Below are positions 14,585-19,457 of a DNA stretch of 19,967 nucleotides, piece by piece; position 1 is the first letter of the stretch; each line of letters opens with the position of its first letter. The stretch is from DATIBL01 sp035457505 (GTDB taxonomy: Bacteria; Patescibacteriota; Minisyncoccia; Phycocordibacterales; UBA6899). Location: NCBI GenBank assembly GCA_035457505.1, contig DATIBL010000081.1, positions 1 to 19,967 of the forward strand, written 5' to 3'. Below the pieces are notes generated by a model. It was given only the letters and a program-made list of their open reading frames with translations, searched no databases and was not told where the DNA came from. A program made the position numbers and the translations under genes.

Positions 14585-14612
14585 CGTCCCAGACCACGAT
14601 CTGGGGCGTTTT
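14585..14612 (+). terminator. Terminator after 14263-14568
   Basis: CGTCCCAGA (14585-14593) pairs with TCTGGGGCG (14600-14608, one wobble pair), 6-nt loop, then TTTT and a further T-rich stretch. Confidence 0.9.
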
Positions 14613-14641
14613 CATTTTAAAAACAAACTTTCAGCAAATGA

Positions 14642-14896
14642 TCATCGATACACATCGTGGGTTCCGATATCCATGCAGTAGGTTTCATTCTTCGCGATCT
14701 TGAGGACGATCCGATATCGGAATCCGACAGCAATCGCGTGGTACCCTTTCCACTTCCCCGAAAGTTTATGCAGGCGTAGGAGCGCATTCGAGGGCTCGGC
14801 GATGTAGAGCCGAAGCGATGCAATCGTCTCCTTTTGGATATCGCCGGAAAGTTTTTTGAGCGAGCGCAGAAACCGCGCAGTATAGAGAAGCTCCAT
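14642..14896 (-). CDS. RelE/ParE-superfamily toxin of type II TA module 1
   Basis: Protein of 84 residues, a normal size for a RelE-fold toxin. It begins MELLYTARFLRSLKKLSGDI, has the central LRLHKLSGKWKGYHAIAVGF, then the conserved strand FRYRIVLKI and the C-terminal TYCMDIGTHDVYR, a common ending in this superfamily. Members are ribosome-dependent mRNA nucleases (RelE, YafQ) or gyrase poisons (ParE); which applies cannot be settled from sequence alone, although the GTHDVYR end favours the mRNA nuclease side. It follows the RHH antitoxin gene by 21 nt. No Shine-Dalgarno sequence is visible, which may keep toxin synthesis low. It is convergent with 14263-14568. Confidence 0.88.
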   Translation of the reverse strand: MELLYTARFLRSLKKLSGDIQKETIASLRLYIAEPSNALLRLHKLSGKWKGYHAIAVGFRYRIVLKIAKNETYCMDIGTHDVYR

Positions 14897-14917
14897 AAAG
14901 GAATGGTGCGCAAGTCG

Positions 14918-15139
14918 CTACGGCATCTTTCGAAGCAGCTTCGCAAGATCGCCTTTATACACGCGACCCTCAGCAATATCGTCCTCGGCCTCGCGGAGCC
15001 GTGCAAGCGATTTCTCTTCGCGCAGACGCACAAGCGCCTCACGGACAAGATGCGCCTTGCTCTCCCCCCGCCCGGAAGCGACCTCCTCTTCAATGAATGC
15101 CTCGAGATCAGGAGGCAACGGCACAGTGATGGTAGACAT
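14918..15139 (-). CDS. Ribbon-helix-helix antitoxin of TA module 1
   Basis: Protein of 73 residues. The N-terminal strand MSTITVPLPPDLEAFIEEEV and the helices ESKAHLVREALVRLREEK fit a ParD-like ribbon-helix-helix DNA-binding domain. The C-terminal ~30 residues (AEDDIAEGRVYKGDLAKLLR) would wrap the toxin. First gene of the module, as usual for RHH antitoxins. The ATG at 15139 lies 7 nt after a -10-like TATGAT, so the mRNA is predicted to be leaderless. Two tandem 13-bp palindromic sites cover the promoter (15142-15167), consistent with autorepression by the antitoxin-toxin complex. Confidence 0.88.
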   Translation of the reverse strand: MSTITVPLPPDLEAFIEEEVASGRGESKAHLVREALVRLREEKSLARLREAEDDIAEGRVYKGDLAKLLRKMP

Positions 15140-15141
15140 AT

Positions 15142-15174
15142 ACTATATCATAGTACTACATCATAGTTTGTCAA
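15142..15174 (-). promoter_or_regulatory. Promoter and tandem operator of TA module 1
   Basis: Minus strand TTGACA (15169-15174), 16-nt spacer, TATGAT (15147-15152). Two adjacent 13-bp sites, ACTATATCATAGT (15142-15154) and ACTACATCATAGT (15155-15167), differ at one base and are contiguous. The first is a perfect palindrome around a 3-nt centre. They fill the spacer and -10 region, the normal place for RHH autorepression. An alternative extended -10, TGATATAGT, overlaps the first site. Confidence 0.75.
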
Positions 15175-15203
15175 CGCGGCAATCTCCGCAGACGCGATGG
15201 AAC

Positions 15204-15488
15204 TCATTCCCCTCTTGCTCCGGCATCGCGATAGACCACGGATCGATGGAGTATCGCGATCACATACACCATGCGCTCCTCAATACGAAAGACGATGCGG
15301 TAGTCTCCAACACGAAGCTTGCGATACCCACGAAGCGATTGCCGGAGTGGCTTTCCAAAATCCGCTGGAGCGATCATAAGCTTCTCCTCGATCGCTGCAC
15401 GAATCGCGGCTTTCCAGGTACGCGAAAGTGCCGGGATATCCTCCCGTGCCACCTTCGGATGATAGGACACACTAAACCCTACCGCCAT
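15204..15488 (-). CDS. RelE/ParE-superfamily toxin of type II TA module 2
   Basis: Protein of 94 residues. The start MAVGFSVSYHPKVAREDIPA, the helical region KAAIRAAIEEKLMIAPADFG and the core LRGYRKLRVGDYRIVFRIEE followed by VYVIAILHRSVVY are typical of RelE-type toxins; the Arg residues in this core and the Tyr near the end match the positions used in RNA cleavage in RelE. The ATG at 15488 overlaps the end of the antitoxin gene by 10 nt, so translation is coupled. Different enough from module 1 that the pairs are probably not cross-neutralised (inference). Confidence 0.88.
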   Translation of the reverse strand: MAVGFSVSYHPKVAREDIPALSRTWKAAIRAAIEEKLMIAPADFGKPLRQSLRGYRKLRVGDYRIVFRIEERMVYVIAILHRSVVYRDAGARGE

Positions 15489-15700
15489 GCCGCTTCGTGC
15501 GAAACATACTTCGCGTGCTTTCCATCGCGCTCCGACGCGATCCGATCAAGCACTCGATCCTCCTCGATCTCAAGCGCAGCACGCAGAAGTTCCGATGCTT
15601 TCGTTGCCTGCGGAACCTGGTCTCGCTTTGCGAGTGCGGCAAGCGCCCGCTCCACCTCATCGCTCACACTCACGTTGATCCGCGTTTTTGCTGTTGCCAT
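15479..15700 (-). CDS. Ribbon-helix-helix antitoxin of TA module 2
   Basis: Protein of 73 residues from the ATG at 15700. The start MATAKTRINVSVSDEVERAL followed by QATKASELLRAALEIEE is the strand-helix-helix pattern of RHH antitoxins. The tail (RDGKHAKYVSHEAAWR) should contact the toxin. A TTG at 15727 would add nine residues, but the ATG is preferred because it begins right at the RHH strand. AGGA lies ~9 nt upstream. No clear promoter is seen; repeat copy A (15749-15773) lies just upstream. Overlaps the toxin gene by 10 nt. Confidence 0.85.
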   Translation of the reverse strand: MATAKTRINVSVSDEVERALAALAKRDQVPQATKASELLRAALEIEEDRVLDRIASERDGKHAKYVSHEAAWR

Positions 15701-15748
15701 ATGGACCCATCCTACCACATGTATCAAAAGTGTGCCACCTTAGATCTG

Positions 15749-15773
15749 GAAACGGTGCCTGCCCCCTTTCGTC
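15749..15773. repeat. Dispersed GGTGCCTG repeat, copy A
   Basis: Core GAAACGGTGCCTGCCCCC followed by TTTCGTC. Two related copies in the same orientation lie at 16992-17012 and 17727-17752. Each copy sits just 3' of a minus-strand gene and before the next one. Copy A shares only the core with the other two. Confidence 0.65.
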
Positions 15774-15802
15774 ACCCCCCACTGCTCCTCCAGAAATCTT
15801 TT

Positions 15803-16345
15803 CTACGGCAAAGAAATTGAGTGGTCATCCGAGTAAGGAGAAATTTTCACGTTCGTTGTACTTACAGGGACGATAGACATGTTATCCCTCTCCGTCACAA
15901 GCTCGTATAGATTTGCTTGTCCCCCCAACACGACGACGATTTGTCTTTCTCTGGGGATCTCACTCCATACGCCCGGCAAAGGAATATACCACCTCAGCGG
16001 GGTTGTATTCGCTATGCCGCACAGACCAGCAGGATCGCCACCAAACAAGATTCTTCCAAGCGTAGTCCGTTCATTGAAACTTGTCACCGTAACGACCAGC
16101 GTGTTTTCACCGAGCGTATCCTCGTGTATCAATTTGAGGGTTTTACATTGTCCTCCGTAGGATAGGAGCACCAGACTTGGGGCTCGCACATTGCTGCCGG
16201 AGGTACTCATAATCCCCACATGGAGTTCATTCAGCGGGCGCCCATCCACTTCGTACCCGAAGAATGCGCCCAGAGCGAGAAGGATGCATGCGATCGCACC
16301 AAGAGAAAGAAGAACAGAGAGAACGATTTTTTGAGCGCGAGTCAT
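15803..16345 (-). CDS. Hypothetical membrane-anchored extracytoplasmic protein
   Basis: Protein of 180 residues, not recognised. A single N-terminal hydrophobic anchor (residues ~6-30, VLSVLLSLGAIACILLALGA) is followed by a beta-rich domain: APSLVLLSYGGQCKTLKLIH, NTLVVTVTSFNERTTLGRIL, GLCGIANTTPLRWYIPLPGV and RQIVVVLGGQANLYELVTER. Two Cys (QCKTL and GLCGI) could form a disulfide. The ATG at 16345 is chosen because the anchor starts there; a -10-like TATCCT (16352-16357) ends 6 nt before it, which would give a leaderless mRNA. The frame is open further upstream without coding character. Probably a small accessory gene. Confidence 0.65.
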   Translation of the reverse strand: MTRAQKIVLSVLLSLGAIACILLALGAFFGYEVDGRPLNELHVGIMSTSGSNVRAPSLVLLSYGGQCKTLKLIHEDTLGENTLVVTVTSFNERTTLGRILFGGDPAGLCGIANTTPLRWYIPLPGVWSEIPRERQIVVVLGGQANLYELVTERDNMSIVPVSTTNVKISPYSDDHSISLP

Positions 16346-16424
16346 ACATTTAGGATACAAGCTATTTATTTTTGACACCACAATGCGACGGCGAAAGCCT
16401 GCTCTCCCTATCCCCTGGTCGTTT

Positions 16425-16961
16425 TTAATCGCCATTCGATCCGGTGATAACTGGGCCAAGATGCGGGAGCACCGCTGCTTTGTATCGATCAAACTTCTCG
16501 CGGTCGCGCGCAGTCGCCTTCCCTTTCTTGCGGACCTCTATCTCAAAAATCTTTCCCTTTCCCTCCACGGTATCGAGATGAAACACCGTGTCGCCTTTCT
16601 TCCAGAGCTCGCGAGATTTGATGACAACCGACTTCACGCCAAGCGCAAGAGAAAGAAGCGGAAGCAATTTCTTATCCGTCACAGGATAGACCAAGAGAAC
16701 CGAGTCGGTCGATCGTGCTGTCGCGCTGAAATCCGGTCGAACATAGTAGATCAATTCTGAGCGATCTTTCATGACCCGAAGCTTCATCCGTGCAGGAGCA
16801 CCGGCACCCTTCGCCTTCGCTCCTAACCCGTTCTCGGGAAGATGGAAAAACGTATCGTGCTGCCGAAACACCCCCACCCGCTCTGCCCCAAGCCCTCGAA
16901 GCACCCGGCGTATCGCCGCAAAATCGGGACACTGATGCTTGAGTTCAAGATTGATGCACAT
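16425..16961 (-). CDS. CYTH-domain protein (class IV adenylate cyclase / triphosphatase fold)
   Basis: Protein of 178 residues. The CYTH (CyaB-ThTPase) tunnel fold is indicated by the N-terminal strand INLELKHQ, FRQHDTFFHLPEN, RMKLRVMKDRSELIYYVRPD, VIKSRELWKKGDTVFHLDTV and KGKIFEIEVRKKGK, which supply the charged residues for phosphate and metal binding. Family members hydrolyse inorganic or organic triphosphates or make cAMP; the substrate here cannot be told. Oddity: the ExExK motif reads NLELK, so the first Glu is replaced by Asn. The ATG at 16961 is preferred over a TTG at 16979. No Shine-Dalgarno sequence is visible; a -10-like TCTAAT lies 9 nt upstream. The first ~45 codons and the upstream region are duplicated at 17566-17747. 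Confidence 0.85.
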   Translation of the reverse strand: MCINLELKHQCPDFAAIRRVLRGLGAERVGVFRQHDTFFHLPENGLGAKAKGAGAPARMKLRVMKDRSELIYYVRPDFSATARSTDSVLLVYPVTDKKLLPLLSLALGVKSVVIKSRELWKKGDTVFHLDTVEGKGKIFEIEVRKKGKATARDREKFDRYKAAVLPHLGPVITGSNGD

Positions 16962-17012
16962 GTTAGGAAAATTAGACAATATGAATCACGAGAAAACGGT
17001 GCCTGTTCCCTT
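16831..17012. repeat. Duplicated block, copy 1: 5' end of the CYTH gene and its upstream region
   Basis: Aligns without gaps to 17566-17747 (constant offset of 735). It spans about 45 codons plus ~50 nt upstream. The ~36 nt directly upstream of and including the start codon are essentially identical between copies, while the coding part has many substitutions. Confidence 0.85.
16992..17012. repeat. Dispersed GGTGCCTG repeat, copy B
   Basis: Core GAAAACGGTGCCTGTTCCC, at the distal end of duplicated block 1 and touching the stop codon of the 17011-17478 gene. Same orientation as copies A and C. Confidence 0.7.
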
Positions 17013-17478
17013 ATCTCCCCGCAACTCCACTCCCACCTACTTCTTGAATTATTTTATTAATACCTCGAATGGGCGCATACCAAACTCCATATATGTCTTT
17101 ATAAAATCTGCCATCTAGAAAAACTCGAGTGCGATTTCCATGCAAAACAAATCCCGATGAACCGACCACATTTAGATCATCAAAAATCTCAATTTGGTGC
17201 CCATTAATGACACCCGAAATAATATGTAGTTTCATCTGATCTTCCTCGCGTCCCTTACGGAGAGAAAAATTAGAGCGAAAATTCAGCTTGTATTTCTCGC
17301 ACAATTTTTTTAGTTGAACACTTCGAATACACTCTGGCAAAGCTGCGATAACGAGTACGCCGACTACTGTTGGTATATAAAAATAAAAGAAATCTGATTT
17401 TGTAACTCCATTAATTGATGGGATTACAGAAAGTAAAACTAAACAAAGAAAAGCTATCAAGAAATACAAATTTTGCAT
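17011..17478 (-). CDS. Hypothetical AT-rich membrane protein
   Basis: Protein of 155 residues, not recognised. Two N-terminal TM segments (YFLIAFLCLVLLSVIPSING and FYFYIPTVVGVLVIAALPEC) are followed by a basic linker (VQLKKLCEKYKLNFRSNFSL) and a soluble beta-rich domain (KLHIISGVINGHQIEIFDDL and RTRVFLDGRFYKDIYGVWYA). The ATG at 17478 opens the first TM segment. Base composition is clearly more AT-rich than the genes left of 16.9 kb. It lies exactly between the intact and the truncated CYTH copies, so it may have come in with, or been trapped by, that duplication. Likely acquired. Confidence 0.7.
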   Translation of the reverse strand: MQNLYFLIAFLCLVLLSVIPSINGVTKSDFFYFYIPTVVGVLVIAALPECIRSVQLKKLCEKYKLNFRSNFSLRKGREEDQMKLHIISGVINGHQIEIFDDLNVVGSSGFVLHGNRTRVFLDGRFYKDIYGVWYAPIRGINKIIQEVGGSGVAGR

Positions 17479-17528
17479 AAGTTAACATTACACTAAAATC
17501 TTTGCCGATTGAATCCGTCGTTTGAGTT

Positions 17529-17696
17529 TTATTTCTGATACGTTACTTCATAGTTCTTAAGACAATTCTCGGGAAGACAAAAGAACGTATCGTGCTGCCG
17601 AAACGTCCCCATTCGCTCCGCCCCAAGCCCCAAAAGTGCACGCCGTATCGGCGCAAAGTCGGGGCACTGATGCTTGAGTTCAAGATTGATACGCAT
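17529..17696 (-). pseudogene. Truncated duplicate of the CYTH gene (N-terminal fragment)
   Basis: Codes MRINLELKHQCPDFAPIRRA and on to FRQHDTFFCLPEN, the same ~45 residues as the N-terminus of the 16425-16961 protein with about seven substitutions. It then runs into unrelated CLKNYEVTYQK and a stop. All of the rest of the CYTH domain is missing, so it cannot form the fold. The breakpoint is at about 17566, matching 16831 in the intact copy. The upstream promoter-like region is fully preserved. The substitutions show the copies diverged before or long after duplication rather than being a recent exact copy. Confidence 0.85.
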
Positions 17697-17747
17697 GTTA
17701 GGAAAATTAGACAATATGAATCACGAGAAAGCGGCGCCTGTCCCCCT
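17566..17747. repeat. Duplicated block, copy 2
   Basis: Ungapped direct repeat of 16831-17012. It contains the truncated CYTH fragment, its start codon, the preceding TCTAAT box and repeat copy C. Confidence 0.85.
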
Positions 17748-17752
17748 TCGTC
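17727..17752. repeat. Dispersed GGTGCCTG repeat, copy C
   Basis: Core GAAAGCGGCGCCTGTCCCCC with TTCGTCC after it; directly 3' of the stop codon of the 17753-18214 gene. Same orientation as copies A and B. Confidence 0.7.
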
Positions 17753-18214
17753 CTAATCAAAATTCTGCTTTCCTTCTTGTAGCACAACCCCGGCAAGAGT
17801 GGTCAATATTACGTATGACGCGTAGAAGCCCATCAGCATGAAGGGCGTAAGCGGCAAAGCAAGTAGATCACTCGATAACAGCCTTTCTTTGTCCGTGTTT
17901 GAGATCACCAAATCAACTGAATAGAAATATGCGAGTGCTCCAAGTGCATAAAATAAGCATGAGCGAAAACGCCCGACAAGAGTATCGAGCATTGTCTTGC
18001 CGGGGTGCTCAGGGTCATCTGATTTATACAGGCGTGCCACGAATCGAGAAGTCGCAAGTATAGACAGTCCAGTTATGCAAAAACCGAACAATATCGAATA
18101 AAATACAATCAAATTTGCAATAAATTGCCGATCGACAAAAAACAGAGGTGGATCGAAGAGGTTAACAGAGATGGCAACAAGCGTCACCGCGAAATAGGCC
18201 AACAAAGACTTCAT
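17753..18214 (-). CDS. Hypothetical four-TM membrane protein, second gene of an AT-rich pair
   Basis: Protein of 153 residues with four hydrophobic segments: LLAYFAVTLVAISVNLFDPP, FIANLIVFYSILFGFCITGL, SCLFYALGALAYFYSVDLVI and LTPFMLMGFYASYVILTTLA. A charged cytoplasmic loop (RLYKSDDPEHPGKTMLDTLV) lies between TM2 and TM3. No family recognised. The ATG at 18214 follows the stop of the 18222-19046 gene by only 7 nt, so the two form an operon. Size, four-TM layout and gene order (large soluble protein first, small membrane protein second) recall lambda RexB (144 residues, four TM) after RexA. This is an analogy of architecture, not demonstrated homology; the KwaA component of Kiwa is also a four-TM protein. 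Confidence 0.72.
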   Translation of the reverse strand: MKSLLAYFAVTLVAISVNLFDPPLFFVDRQFIANLIVFYSILFGFCITGLSILATSRFVARLYKSDDPEHPGKTMLDTLVGRFRSCLFYALGALAYFYSVDLVISNTDKERLLSSDLLALPLTPFMLMGFYASYVILTTLAGVVLQEGKQNFD

Positions 18215-18221
18215 GCGCCAA

Positions 18222-19046
18222 TTATTTTACCTGATTAATAAGGGCCAAGAACACTTGATCTGCCTCAATATCGCCTGTATCGTCATCACGAGGAACACTT
18301 ATTTGAACCCTACTTGTCACCTGCTCTGTATTAAATACAGCTTCAAAACCATCCGATGTCCTGCCGATAATTGTAACATGAAAATTTCTCGTCATCCTTC
18401 TAGTTAGACTAAAAATCTTATCCCTGAGGGAATCACTTATTTGCGTTTTTTTGTATGAAAATTTTAGAGTTGCACGGGATGCCCCATAGCCATAAGCATC
18501 TGCTTTCAGCATTTCTTCGAGCGTCAGTGCATTGGGTTGTATGTTTGGATCAGGAACTGCGCAAAGTGAAATTTCTTCAATTTCTCTAAGTTTTTCCCGG
18601 AATTGTTCCTCATCGATTAGCATTTTAGCAGTAATTCTTACATTCGCCTTCTTGCTTATGAACGACGGGAATTCCTTTCTGATTGCTAGATTAGAAAAGA
18701 AAACAAGCTTTCGTTGACAATCGATTAGGACGAACGAATGTCTATCTAACTCCACCTCATCTCTACTTCTTGGATTTTTCTTATGAGACAGATCTTTTAA
18801 ATCGACAACCTCCTTTGAGTACGGGTACTTTTCTCCATCATTAAAGTGGATAGCAACGAATCTATTATCTTGTATCAAAGTTGAAATAATACGTACTCCT
18901 ATCGGTTCCGGATTCCCATCGAGACCCGGAAGCTCATGTTTTTCCTCAAGCCTCGAAGGAAGTGCGGAAAATGTTGCGGTAGAAAAATCATCTCCGTTTC
19001 CAACAATAAGCTGATTTACCGAAAAGGTTACGGACTGCTTCCCCAT
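18222..19046 (-). CDS. Hypothetical soluble protein, first gene of an AT-rich pair
   Basis: Protein of 274 residues from the ATG at 19046. A TTG at 19133 would add 29 residues with a hydrophobic stretch (ALGYLGVLFSTFAFWTYDFY); neither start has a good Shine-Dalgarno sequence. Mixed alpha/beta sequence with no family I can name. Notable parts are IGVRIISTLIQDNRFVAIHF, SFVLIDCQRKLVFFSNLAIR, NVRITAKMLIDEEQFREKLR, RATLKFSYKKTQISDSLRDK and FHVTIIGRTSDGFEAVFNTE. The general order of elements and the length are reminiscent of lambda RexA (279 residues). It is AT-rich, 7 nt upstream of a four-TM protein gene, and next to an attC-like site. Together this suggests an acquired two-gene module, perhaps for phage defence (inference). 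Confidence 0.72.
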   Translation of the reverse strand: MGKQSVTFSVNQLIVGNGDDFSTATFSALPSRLEEKHELPGLDGNPEPIGVRIISTLIQDNRFVAIHFNDGEKYPYSKEVVDLKDLSHKKNPRSRDEVELDRHSFVLIDCQRKLVFFSNLAIRKEFPSFISKKANVRITAKMLIDEEQFREKLREIEEISLCAVPDPNIQPNALTLEEMLKADAYGYGASRATLKFSYKKTQISDSLRDKIFSLTRRMTRNFHVTIIGRTSDGFEAVFNTEQVTSRVQISVPRDDDTGDIEADQVFLALINQVK

Positions 19047-19330
19047 ACAGGACCAATTTACTCCATAAAAATCGTATGTCCAGAAAGCAAATGTAGAGAA
19101 GAGGACACCTAGGTAGCCAAGAGCTATGGACAAAGCACGAGACTCTGCATTCTAAAAATCACTCCAGTTCGTACTTTTTTATTTTTGAAACCGCAAAACA
19201 TCCGAATTTATCCGTCTTTCGATGCAATGTGCACCTCCTGAAACACCGTACCGCGCCAGCAGCACAGAATTTTGGGTGAGCCGCGCGGCGCATGCATCAG
19301 TCAGCATCCTGCCAGCCGGTTGCGACACTC
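19047..19330. other. Intergenic region between the AT-rich pair and the attC-like site
   Basis: No convincing gene. The part up to about 19210 is AT-rich and must hold the promoter of the two-gene operon. TTGCTT with TATGGA 17 nt downstream on the minus strand, just before the ATG at 19046, is a weak candidate. From about 19240 the composition turns GC-rich and includes a short GCCGCGCGGC palindrome near 19278-19290. The composition change falls before the attC-like structure. Confidence 0.5.
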
Positions 19331-19457
19331 ATCTAACGCTCAATTTGCGATGCAGGGCGAGGCGCCAAGGAGCGATGCTCGGAAGTTGTACGGATAGTAC
19401 TACGACCGAGCTCGCGACGATGGCAACGAAGCCCTGCACGCAAAGTGTGCGTTAGAT
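19331..19457 (+). other. attC: Putative integron attC recombination site
   Basis: The left end ATCTAAC (19331-19337) fits R'' RYYYAAC and the right end GTTAGAT (19451-19457) fits R' GTTRRRY. The arms 19331-19358 and 19431-19457 pair: 9 bp perfect at the ends, then two mismatches (19340/19448, 19343/19445), then TTTGCG-A-TGCAGGGC against GCCCTGCACGCAAA with a single extrahelical base, A19350. The mismatched zone matches the unpaired spacer and the extra base lies in the L'' arm, which sets the + orientation. The 72-nt interior forms a further hairpin (CTCGG ... CCGAG, GTTGTAC ... GTACTACGAC), as in long attC sites such as the Vibrio repeats. Total 127 nt is in the known range. The crossover point G19451/T19452 abuts the RNR stop codon. 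No integrase gene or second attC was found in the window. Confidence 0.62.

Noticed and set aside
17261..17330. Second attC-like core (GTTGAAC near 17312)
   Set aside because: It lies inside a coding region and no matching RYYYAAC with complementary arms occurs upstream; a chance match. GTTAGGA at the two CYTH starts also fails the last position of the consensus.
16831..17752. CRISPR array or insertion sequence suggested by repeats near the CYTH genes
   Set aside because: Only two long copies and three short ones with irregular spacing, no spacer pattern, no cas or transposase gene and no terminal inverted repeats; it is a duplication plus a short dispersed element.
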